From the NCBI GenBank assembly GCA_049999805.1, contig JBNGIO010006220.1:43949-64581 (forward strand): DNA of 20,633 nucleotides, given 5' to 3'. Under the pieces are notes generated by a model. It saw nothing but the letters and a program-made list of their open reading frames with translations, was not told the origin of the DNA and did no database searches. A program made the position numbers and the translations under genes. Positions 7,589-15,561 of this stretch are shown in pieces (position 1 is the stretch's first letter; the number at the start of each line of letters is the position of its first letter). The stretch is from Folioceros fuciformis (lineage: Eukaryota > Anthocerotophyta > Anthocerotopsida > Anthocerotales).

Positions 7589-8221
7589 AGCAAGATTTTG
7601 AAGACCAACCAGAAGCTGCTGAAGATTGCCAAGAGGAAGGCTATTGAGCCTCATGACGATGATTGAGTTGAGTTGAAGAAATCCATACCTCCCATGACAG
7701 AATGGACAGAAGACAGTGACCTGGATAGAGAAGGTTCTGAGTGGAAGGAGGTGCCTGAGCCCGAGGAAGAGGAATCGGCGAGAGAAGCCACTGAAACGTT
7801 GACTGATTTGGCAGACCTACCGCCATAGGAGGGACTTGTTGTCGAACCACCTATAGAGGCAAAAGGGAGTAAACCTACGAATGGTGGAGGGGGACAATTA
7901 GAGGAAGGAGAACCTACTGCGGAGGAGGGAAGAGAGCGAGAAGAGGTGCAAGAGGCAACAGAGGACAAAATTCTGCAAACAGAGAGTAAGCCTACATGTG
8001 CATATGGGGACCCTATGCGTTTGGGAGGAAAAGATCAAGACCTGAAGAAAGACAGCCAGCTGGTGCTGCCGACAGTCTCGGAGTCTCGAGGAGCAAAGAA
8101 TCTTCCTATGCAGAGTGATCCAACCTCTGCCCACCCTTGTACAATGGTATCGAAGGGAGTGAAGCCCCCTTTTGTTGAAAACATTAATGCTTCACCCTTG
8201 CAAGATTCCAAGACGCAATAG
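7589..8221 (+). pseudogene. Decayed acidic reading frame of unknown family
   Basis: One plus-strand frame runs about 210 codons with TGA at 7664-7666 and TAG at 7826-7828 and ends at TAG 8219-8221. It begins lysine-rich (LLKIAKRKAIEP) and becomes strongly acidic (MTEWTEDSDLDREGSEW, PEPEEEESAREATETL, EEGEPTAEEGREREEVQEAT). It ends polar and Ser/Pro-rich (LQTESKPTCAYGDP, GVKPPFVENINASPL). No domain is recognised. Such a hydrophilic disordered protein could be part of a retroelement ORF1 or gag, or a host nuclear protein. The minus strand is also open for about 105 codons, but its composition is only the complement of the GAG/GAA-rich strand. The ORF has no ATG at its left end. Confidence 0.4.
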
Positions 8222-8495
8222 CAAGGAGATTAGACGGAGAGTAGCAACAGGAGGCCAAGAGCTGATTGCGCAATGGCTAGGGAAGGAGATAGGCTAGGCT
8301 AGAGAGGCTGAGTTATTGTTGAAGACTAAGAATAGTTGATAGCCTCCTTATTGGACGGGATACTTGCTAGATTTGCTTTTTAAACTACTTTAATCATGGT
8401 ATCGGTGCCTAGGCCCCTAACTGAAAATAGATGGAAGGCTAGGAGTATAAGATGAGCTGCTGATGCTCATTTCACTGTGGATTTTAGGTGTGTTG
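8222..8495. other. Spacer left of element B, no gene seen
   Basis: All frames contain frequent stops. At 8397-8409 TGGTATCGGTGCC resembles a primer site with two mismatches, but no LTR can be delimited beside it. Joined to 14610 onward across the B insertion, it gives no longer reading frame. Confidence 0.6.
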
Positions 8496-8500
8496 AAGGA
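8496..8500. repeat. Target-site duplication of element B, left copy
   Basis: AAGGA directly before the left LTR, identical to 14605-14609 directly after the right LTR. Five bases is the copia integration footprint. Confidence 0.92.
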
Positions 8501-8707
8501 TATCGCGATTGCTAGGTAGGATTGATCATAGCACACTTGAGCAAGGAAGCAGCTATCGTGCGTGAGCAAAACTTGAGGCAAGAACAATAAAAAACGGTTA
8601 TTGGAGTTTGCGCGACTTGGCGCATATGAAGTTTGATGAAACGGTTATTAATTGCCTCCTTAATAAATCCTAATTAATACGAGTTGCTAATCTAAACACT
8701 TCCAACA
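8501..8707 (-). repeat. 3' LTR of element B (207 bp)
   Basis: Matches 14398-14604 end to end with 11 substitutions. In element orientation it starts TGTTGGAAGTG and ends GCGATA, so the termini are TG...TA, confirmed by the flanking target duplication. Confidence 0.95.
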
Positions 8708-8717
8708 CCCCCACTCA
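8708..8717 (-). other. Polypurine tract of element B
   Basis: On the minus strand this reads TGAGTGGGGG, abutting the TGTTGG start of the 3' LTR. This is the expected place and composition for the primer of plus-strand DNA synthesis. Confidence 0.75.
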
Positions 8718-8893
8718 ATGAGTATTGCCGTGATCTAGTCGAGATGTGTGTTTTGTGTTCTCTCACTCCTATAGCTTGGCACAGCTCCAAACCTGCAAAC
8801 CGAGAGCATGCAATGACCAGGTACGTTCTGACACATTGTCTACACTATTGCTCAATCTGCAAACCTATACTACGCCCAACAACTAGCTCTTGA

Positions 8894-10450
8894 TCATCCT
8901 CCTCCAGGTACAAGTCCAAGGCGCCTGCAATTTTCAAAATGCTGCTCCGCAGACAATGCCTTGGTTAAAATGTCCGCCGGATTCTTTGAAGTGCCTGATG
9001 TAGATTAATCTCACCTCGCCCCTTGCCACCACATCTCTAACAAAGTGATGATGAACCTCTATATGCTTCGTTCGGGAATGAAAAACCGGGTTGTTGGTGA
9101 GGGGAATCGCTCCTTGGTTATCACAATATAGTTCTGTTGGTTCAGCCTGAGTTTGCCCAATGTTGTCCAAGCACCTTCGATCCCAGATGGCTTCCTTGGC
9201 AGCCATTGTCAATGTCTTGTATTCTGCTTCGGTACTTGATAGACAAATGTTTGCATTTTTCTTGCATGACCAAGAGATTGGTCCACCAGCTAGTACAAAG
9301 ACATATGCAGCGACGGACTTCCTACTGTCTGGGTCTACTGCCCAGTCACTATCACAAAATCCTACCAGCTCAAGCACTCTGCTGTCCACACCCTGGTAAA
9401 TGATGCAATAGTCTGCTATATGCTTCAGGTATCTCATAATCTGCTTGACCTGAATCCAATGATCTTTGCCATGGCTTGCTAGGAATTGAGAAACAAGATG
9501 CACATAAAACACAATATCCACCCTTGTCAAGCACGTCAGGTATATTAGCGTACCTATTGCTTCTTTGTAAGGCACCTTTTGCATTTCCTGAATTTCTGCT
9601 GCTGAGGCCGCTGCTTGCTCTTTTGACAACTTCACACCTGTAGACAAAGGAGTATTGTTGCCATGGGCATCCATCAGATTAAACCTGCTAAGCATGTCAT
9701 TTATGTACTTCTTCGGCGACAGTTTGATCGACCTCTTGGATCTATCCCTGATCACCTCGACTCCCAAGCACCACTTGAGGGGACCTATGTCCGTCATTTC
9801 AAACTCCGCCTTCAGCAGATTTTTGACTGTGATTAGCAAACTAGCCGGACCTGGTGTTGCTGCTAGTATCAAATCATCTACATACACCAACAACAACAGG
9901 TATATTCCCTTCCTTTTTAGCACATACAAGTTGCAATCAGCTGTGGCCTTGATGAAACCACACGTCAACAAGAAAGCATCCAGCCTGTTGTGCCATGCTC
10001 GTGGGCTTTGCTTGAGCCCATAGAGTGTTTTGTTCAACTTGCACACCAGGTGTTCGCTTCCCTTTTTAACATACCCTTCTGGCTGCTGCATGTAGATTTC
10101 CTCATCCAAGGTTCCATTCAGAAAAGCTGTGCGAATGTCCATCTGTTCAAGATCAAGATCTTCATGTGCAGCCATGGCCAAGACAAGTCTAAGGGTCGGA
10201 AACTTCACAACAGGTGCAAATGTTTCGAAATAATCTTCTCCTGCACATTGTGAGAATCCTCTCACCACCAATCTTGCCTTCAACCTTTCTACGGACCCAT
10301 CAACATTAAATTTAGTTTTGAAAACCCACTTATTGCTGATTGCTCTCCTGTTCTATGGCAGCTCCTGCAGGGTCCAAGTTCCATTTTTGATCAAGGATGC
10401 ATACTCATCCTCGACTGCCTTCCTCCAGCCCTTACATCTGGGCCACTTTA
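8894..10450 (-). pseudogene. Copia reverse transcriptase and RNase H (element B)
   Basis: This is the polymerase and RNase H that convert element RNA to DNA. From about 10440 one frame gives CKGWRKAVEDEYASL, NGTWTLQELP, a stop (TAG, 10353-10355), SNKWVFKTKFNVDG and ARLVVRGFSQ, then the TAFLNGTLDEEIYMQQPEGY and YGLKQSPRAW blocks. The catalytic YVDD is intact at 9873-9884. RNase H follows with its acidic residues in place: CDSDWAVDPDSRKS, SSTEAEY, CDNQGA, then the HIEVHHHFVRD block. One inserted base near 9005 closes the frame at 8934. The neighbouring frame continues TSKNPADILTKALS and ends at TGA 8894-8896, the real C-terminus. Apart from one stop and two frame breaks (about 10450 and 9005) the domain is well preserved. 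Confidence 0.95.
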
Positions 10451-11316
10451 CGCCTCTTTCATGGTTGCTGGATCAGTTGGATTCACGTTGGTTGCAGCGA
10501 CTGCCAACACTTGAGCAACTGTGAGTTCATTATCCGGGTGACCTTGCTGTATGGTAGCCAGGAGGGATGAAAACGTGGGTGCTTCTTCCTCATCACTCAT
10601 GTGCTCGTCCTCTCCTGCAAAAAAGTCCCCCACTGGATGCGAACTATCTACCTCTCCTGTGGAAAAATCAGTACGGCTGTGGCTACTGGTCCACTGTTCA
10701 GGCCGGTAGAATGCAGGTGCTGTGCGAGTCCTAGTCGATGCTCGTGCTGGTGGTACTTCAGGTGCCGCTGGAGCTTCTGGAGCCTCCTCAAAAACTTTAT
10801 CCCCTGCAGAAATCAAATCTGAGTCCTGAAGCACTTCCCCACTGAATCTTCGCCAGATATATCGAAGGTGTCCTCTTCGTCATGAGATACACTATGCTCG
10901 GATTGGTCAAATACTACTGGTTGGACTTCCTCCAGATTGTCCAATGCCATATCCAGTCTACTATGCCCAAATTCGAACGTGCTAACTACATCTTCTTCTT
11001 GTGTAGGGGCAGCTTTAGGCATGGAATGTGAGGGCTCACCTCCACCAGCAGCAGCAGTGTGCTTGTGCTCCAGCAAAGCCTCATTGAAAATCACACTACG
11101 AGCATACTCAACCTGCCTAGTTGCAGGATCAAACAACTTATATGCCTTTATTCCATCTGTATACCCGATGAACACCCGCTTCACAGCTCTGTCCGACAGT
11201 TTTGCATGCTCCCTCTTCTGCTTGGGAACATGGGCGTAGGCTGGAGAGCCAAAAGCCCTCAGATGCTGCATTGTTGGTTTTCTCCCGCACCACAATTCAT
11301 AGGGGGTTCGACCCTA
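10448..11316 (-). pseudogene. Integrase C-terminus and integrase-RT linker (element B)
   Basis: After TAG 11314-11316 the frame continues GRTPYELWCGRKPTMQHLRA, FGSPAYAHVP and FIGYTDGIKAYKLFDP, the conserved end of copia integrase (including the GY..KAY block). A long acidic linker follows, typical of the region before RT (SHDEEDTFDISGED). A frameshift near 10836-10846 moves it to SDLISAGDKVFEEAPEAPAA, then TRTRTAPAFYRPEQW, ending at TAA 10448-10450. Another shift then joins RT. The linker has no enzymatic role in the family. Confidence 0.88.
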
Positions 11317-12086
11317 CAATGAACTGGTTGGCAACCTATTGTGAAGGTAAGCTGCTGTTGTAACTGCCTCTCCCCAATAGGTTAGGGGCAAATTCGCATG
11401 CTTCAATAACGCCCTTGTGGTGTCTTGACTAGTTTGATTCCACCTCTCCGCAACGCCATTTTGCGAGGAGCTATAAGGCACAGTGAATTGGCGTGCAATG
11501 CCAAGGTTGCTGCAGTAGTCATTGAATGCATTTGAGTCAAATTCTCCTCCATTGTCAGTTCGTAGGTAGAGAATTTTCACACCTAGCTGCAACTCTAGGC
11601 CAAGTAATGTTTAAAGCACCCAAAAGCTTTGTTCTTATGCTTCAAAATATAGATGTGCACATATCTGCTGTAATCATCTATAAATGTTAAGAAATACCGG
11701 CCTCCCCCAAATGACTCCTTTGACACTGGGCCACACAGGTATACATGAACTGGCTACAACAATCCAGTTGCTCTTGTGCCACCACCCTTCGGAAATGCTT
11801 TTACATGGTGCTTAGCAAAAGTACATGCTTCACAGAAATCTAGCCTGCTCAAGTTCTTTGGTACACCATCAAAATACACATCCAAATTCTTCATTGCACT
11901 CAGCTTAGTGGGGTTCGTGTGCCCCAATCTCATGTGCCAGATATGAGTCACCCCAGCATCAGAAATAGATGGACTGACACCCGCTAATTGTGCTGAAGGT
12001 GCTGGTATACTATGTGCATCTAATGAGAACAAGTCGTGGGCTAAACTACCTCCGGCAATTGTTTTCCTTGACTGTTTGATTAGTCA
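11317..12086 (-). pseudogene. Copia integrase core (element B)
   Basis: In the protease frame after TGA 12084-12086: HDLFSLDAHSIP, then the zinc region HIWHMRLGHTNP with FCEACTFAKHH (HHCC pattern). TAG at 11754-11756 interrupts, followed by VHVYLCGP where the family has VHSDLCGP, so the first catalytic Asp is Tyr. GGGRYFLTFIDDYSRYVHIY follows. A frameshift near 11600 switches to LQLGVKILYLRTDNGGEF (second Asp intact), then VPYSSSQNGVAERWNQT (Glu region intact) and LPLTYWGEAV. Two stops, one shift and the lost Asp make it non-functional. Confidence 0.93.
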
Positions 12087-12360
12087 CATGGACTTCTTAA
12101 AAATAACCTCATTGTGATTATCTGATGTGAGCTGATGAACTGAAAGCAAATTCTTTGTTATACTTGGAACATGAAGTACATTTCTGAGTGTGAGAATGGA
12201 ACCACTTCTTAAGCGTAGGTTAACATCTCCTACTGCATGTATTTCTAGCTGACTATTGTCACCTAATAGCACTGTTTGTGGGGTACTATTCTTAACATAG
12301 CTCACAAAGACAGATCTATCACAACAAATATGGGCAGTTGCCCTAGAGTCCACATACCAG
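12087..12360 (-). pseudogene. Copia aspartic protease (element B)
   Basis: In frame with gag. WYVDSRATAHIC holds the active-site Asp, but the motif reads D-S-R-A instead of D-S-G-A. It is followed by VLLGDNSQLEIHAVGDV, NVLHVPSITKNLLSV and QLTSDNHNEVIF, the usual copia protease course. It ends at TGA 12084-12086, beyond which the frame continues into integrase. The DRSV and KNLLSV stretches parallel element A. Confidence 0.9.
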
Positions 12361-13430
12361 CTTCCCTCGCAAGAGCTGGTTGCATTCAGGCACACTGTTA
12401 GTGCTTGATGTGTATGACGGAACCTCTTGGTCGGCTTCTCATCAGCGCTGCATTCAGCTCCTTCCACAATAGAGGTCAGACTCGGAGGTGAACAAACCAT
12501 GAGCACCGACGGCGATGTCTTCTCCTTCTTGGCGGCCACATGTGCCTCAAGTAACGGAACACGCCTCAGCTCATTGTTTTTCTTCTTCCTACAGTCCCTC
12601 TCCCAGTGGTTGGGAAGGCCGCACCAATTGCAGTTCCCTACTCTCTTCTTGTTTCCCGATGACTCTCCAGGTCCACTCAGGTTCGACCACTTGCCCTTGC
12701 CAACCTGCTTGTTGCCCTGTGGCTGTCCAGGTCTCATAGGGCCCTTGGGCCTTGTAGTGAAGAGAGCTTGGCTTCTAGGTGGCTTGGATAACTGCCTGGT
12801 CATCTCCTCTTGCAGCAGAGCTCCAACCAATTCGTTGAACTCCAGTGCACGCAACTGATCATCATCGATGTTTGCTACCAAGGCCAGCTGCCTGGCCATC
12901 CGCAACACCGCATTCTGGCTAGACACAAAGTGTGAATAGCTCGGGGGTAAGGCTGACAGAAATCTTACACAGGCATCCTGCTCATTCACTCGTGCACCAG
13001 TCTGCTCCAGCTTGAGTCTTGCACTCCGAAACTGCGTGACAAACTGGTCAATCGGTTCTCCTTCCCGCATTTTGAGTGAATGAAATTTGGTTTGAGCAGC
13101 CATCCTCGTCATCATATCCTTGGCATGATAGACCATGGCCAAGTGATCTCACATTTCCTTAGATGTTTGGGCATCAATCACACTCATAGCCATTTGCTCA
13201 CTCAAGCCAATGCGAATAATGCCTTGTGCTCTCTCATCTAGCTGATCCCAGCGCTGCTGTCCAGGTGAAGTGCTTCGGAAACTAAGGATGTCATCGTCCG
13301 GCCTTGGAGTTTCTCCTGTGACATGTCCCCACAAGCCAGCTTCCCTCAAGAAACCACGCATGCGCATCACCCACACATCGTAGTGGGCTCCGCTGGTAAG
13401 GCGGTCCTTTTCCTTGAAATCAACCTTCAT
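12361..13430 (-). pseudogene. Copia Gag (element B)
   Basis: ATG at 13430 opens MKVDFKEKDRLTSGAHYDVW and VMRMRGFLREAGLW. A single stop (TGA, 13149-13151) falls where the family has Trp (KEM*DHLAMVYHA), a one-base TGG to TGA change. The frame then stays open through MREGEPIDQFVTQFRSARLK, ARVNEQDACVRFLSALPPSY and FNELVGALLQEEMTR, a basic stretch, and the zinc knuckle CNWCGLPNHWERDC (C-x2-C-x4-H-x4-C) at 12591-12632. It then runs into protease with no break. Upstream, an extra reading frame overlaps its ATG by ATGA. Gag packages element RNA. Confidence 0.93.
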
Positions 13431-13852
13431 AGATGGGAGTCTCTCATGGTTAAGTCTTTCCTCGCGTTATTCTCCACCCTTTCTCTTCTTTCCTCTTCTC
13501 TATCCGCTCTCAGTTTTTCTAACCTCTCTTGTTCCTTCCTTGCACGCTCATAGTTGGCTTCCTCGTCCATTTCTGACTATTCAGCACCCTCTTGGAACAA
13601 GCCCCTAATGCTCGCTTGAACTTGGTACTCAAGTGCCTGATCGAAGCCTTCATCTGAGCCGTCCTCCAGGATTTAAGATGAGGTATCCTGAGTTGCACCC
13701 GCAGCAGGTGCATCAATTGTACACGGGGGGTCACAGAGCTGGTAGCGCCCTCTTCTCCTGAATTCGCAAGGATCGAAGCATGCTGGCCTCCTCTCTTGAT
13801 GCCGATTAGCAAACCACCAATGCCGAGATTGCTCCATGGTCACTTGATGCAT
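13427..13852 (-). pseudogene. Extra charged reading frame upstream of gag B
   Basis: Not a standard copia domain. One minus-strand frame, open from about 13903 and with ATGs at 13852 and 13837, reads MHQVTMEQSRHWWFANRHQE, then CFDPCEFRRRGRYQLCD, then TAA (13673-13675). It continues LEDGSDEGFDQALEYQVQ, TAG (13577-13579), then YERARKEQERLEKLRADREE and VENNARKDLTMRDSHL. It ends in a TGA (13427-13429) that overlaps the gag ATG. The last third is highly charged and very likely helical or coiled coil. Since it runs almost seamlessly into gag, it may once have been the N-terminal part of Gag itself, separated by a one-base loss. About 141 codons. Confidence 0.55.
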
Positions 13853-14385
13853 GTCAGCATTAGCAGCAGCGGTATCGCTGCTCTCCTCATCCTGGACCGT
13901 CCAATCCTCTCAAGAAACCACCAATCTCCAGAGCTTCCAGCACCCACTTGACCCAGCAAATTGTGCACAGGTTCTTAGGATCGATGGAGCACAAGCCTTG
14001 CACGCTTGCGCACCGGGAAAGCACCAGATTGTGTGCTCCAGGTCTGGCCGTATTGTCGCCTTCGCTGCCTCACGCCAGGCTGCCTGCTACTGCACGCACA
14101 CTGCTGGCTACAACAACCCAGCAATGCCGCTAGCACCTGGCTGCACTCCACCAGGCCTGGCAGCCCCTCACGCAAGTGCGCAACTAGGTCGCCGCCCAGC
14201 TGCGCCTCTACCACACGCCGCCGCGCTGTATCCAGCAATCCATCTCAGCCGCGCTGTATCCAGCAATCCATCTCAGCCACGCTACCTGCATAGACGAATT
14301 CTGGCCTCTCTCAAGTGTGTGCGCCGCACGGATTAGCGGCCGCCAGGTCAAGCAATCAGCGCGCCCAAGTGCGCCATCTCCACCT
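13853..14385 (-). other. GC-rich leader of element B
   Basis: This is the untranslated stretch between primer site and the first reading frames of B. It is clearly richer in G and C than the LTRs and flanks. Both strands hold moderately long open frames (161 codons on plus, 87 on minus) without family resemblance, which GC-rich DNA allows by chance. It contains a 28-bp tandem duplication at 14220-14275. Confidence 0.6.
14220..14275. repeat. 28-bp tandem duplication in the leader of B
   Basis: Two identical adjacent units of 28 bp, each starting GCCGCGCTGTATCC, at 14220-14247 and 14248-14275. A weak third start (GCCACGCTA) follows. Confidence 0.88.
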
Positions 14386-14397
14386 GCTCTGATACCA
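14386..14397 (-). other. Primer-binding site of element B
   Basis: GCTCTGATACCA on the plus strand is TGGTATCAGAGC on the minus strand, a perfect initiator-tRNA-Met site abutting the 5' LTR. Confidence 0.95.
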
Positions 14398-14604
14398 TAT
14401 CGCGATTGCTAGGTAGGATTGATCATAGCACACTTGAGCAAGGGAGCAGCGACCGTGCGTGAGCAAAACTTGAGGGAAGAACAATAAAAAACGGTTATTG
14501 GAGTTTGCGCGACTGGGCGCATATGAAGTTTGATGAAATGGTTATTAACCGCCTCCTTAATAATTCTTAATTAATACGACTTGCTAATCTAAACACTTCC
14601 AACA
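14398..14604 (-). repeat. 5' LTR of element B (207 bp)
   Basis: Same length as the 3' LTR, differing at 11 of 207 positions. It starts TGTTGGAAGTG and ends GCGATA in element orientation, followed by the primer site. Confidence 0.95.
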
Positions 14605-14609
14605 AAGGA
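14605..14609. repeat. Target-site duplication of element B, right copy
   Basis: AAGGA, identical to 8496-8500. Confidence 0.92.
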
Positions 14610-14669
14610 GCCTAGGATGGCATTTCGGACTTGGCTGAGAAGCTACTTCTTTGCTGATTTTTGAAGGCT

Positions 14670-15289
14670 TTAGTCCTTCATCTTGAAGAAATTGTCACTC
14701 TTGCCCTTCATTCCAGATATCTCACCAGTGGCACTGTTAGTTTTTGCCACCAGGAGCAGCAAATCGCTCATGGGGACGGACCATGGAATCCTAGAACGAC
14801 AATGGGTGTGGCCACTTAGCAAGGGTCCTCGGGGTTTCGGGGTCCTGCACAACCACACTCTGCTTCTTCATGGACTTGATTGAGTGTATACCTATCACCA
14901 TACTTGTCCTCCCTTGTCCACTAGGGAGGTGACAAATTGAAAGTGAAACAAGGAGTTCCCCTCGAGTGTTGTTAAGAAATTCTTTGTTGCTTCTTGGTTT
15001 GTGAGCATACTTATGCCTTCATGCAACTGTTGCAACCTTTGAAAAGCCATTTGCACTATCTTCCCTTTCTTATATACAAAGGATGCAAGCTTTACAATTT
15101 TTTAGGAGTCTTTAGGGGGAAGGTGTTATCTAGGATTCCCATGAACTCTTCTACTAGGTTCATGTATTTGGGTGTGTGCACATATTCATCTACACCCACG
15201 GTGGCTAACAGCCTTTCGACTACAGTCAAGCTCTTCATCGTTGGTGGCTGTGTAGTGGCAGCAATAGTTTTTTCGTGAAGAAAATAATT
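14670..15289 (-). pseudogene. Decayed reading frame of unknown family next to the LINE
   Basis: Not recognised. On the minus strand a frame open from 15289 reads HEKTIAATTQPPT, then from ATG 15238 MKSLTVVERLLATVGVDEYV, HTPKYMNLVEEFMGILDNTF and PLKTPKK. A frameshift near 15098 follows. The next frame is VKLASFVYKKGKIVQMAFQR, LQQLHEGISMLTNQEATKNF and LTTLEGNSLFHFQFVTSLVD, closing at TGA 14895-14897. Weaker pieces (IHSIKSMKKQSVVVQDPETP; MSDLLLLVAKTNSATGE, closing with MKD at 14670) follow in other frames. The amphipathic, charged composition is protein-like on this strand only. It lies between LINE 3' DNA and element B, so it is older sequence that both landed in or beside. It could be a host exon or an unfamiliar transposon protein. 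Confidence 0.42.
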
Positions 15290-15561
15290 CTAATTATGAG
15301 TGGAAAGGCTCCTCCCACTTATGATACAAAGGAAAACCCTGCTAGCGTATGTACATAAGTTGAGTACCAAAAAGAGAGAGGGGGAGAACTGGCCTAGAGC
15401 CCAAAACTCAAGACAAGGCGCTCTGCGAGCGCTCCCCAATCCGATGGTACCCGCATACTGCCAAAGCCTCTCACAGACCCTAAATACATCCACCTCCAAG
15501 CCTCTCACAGACCCTAAATACTCACCTTCCCCAGGGGCACGAGTGATTCCAGCGATCTTTC
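15290..15561 (-). other. 3' tail of the LINE
   Basis: This lies between the last ORF2 stop (15562) and the unknown reading frame. It contains a 24-bp direct repeat (15464-15521). The exact 3' end is not clear: no long A tail is seen, only AAAAAA near 15269-15274 on the minus strand, which already falls inside the neighbouring frame. Confidence 0.55.
15464..15521. repeat. 24-bp direct repeat in LINE 3' tail
   Basis: AAGCCTCTCACAGACCCTAA plus four more bases occurs at 15464-15487 and again, identical, at 15498-15521, giving a 34-bp period with a 10-bp spacer. Confidence 0.88.

Larger units (their letters stand above)
8501..14604 (-). mobile_element. Full-length Ty1/copia retrotransposon (element B, 6104 bp)
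   Basis: On the minus strand the order is 5' LTR (14398-14604), primer site, GC-rich leader, extra charged reading frame, gag, protease, integrase, RT, RNase H, polypurine tract and 3' LTR (8501-8707). Integrase before RT defines Ty1/copia. The ends are fixed by identical AAGGA flanks. The two 207-bp LTRs differ at 11 positions with no indels (about 94.7% identity), so the insertion is not recent. The coding region has in-frame stops at 10353, 11314, 11754, 12084 and 13149 and frameshifts near 9005, 10450, 10840 and 11600. The element therefore cannot supply its own proteins, although LTRs, PBS and PPT are intact enough for rescue in trans. Confidence 0.96.

Noticed and set aside
8397-8409. 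Degenerate primer site TGGTATCGGTGCC on the plus strand
   Set aside because: Two mismatches to the tRNA-Met site, and no LTR with recognisable ends could be drawn to its left. The preceding AATCA end is suggestive but not enough.
13851-14336. 161-codon open frame on the plus strand in the leader of element B
   Set aside because: It lies antisense to the element in GC-rich DNA where stops are rare. It has no motif and contains the 28-bp duplication, so chance openness is the better explanation.
14994-15278. 94-codon plus-strand frame
   Set aside because: It is antisense to the more protein-like minus-strand frame at 14895-15289. Its hydrophobic composition is what the complement of charged codons gives.
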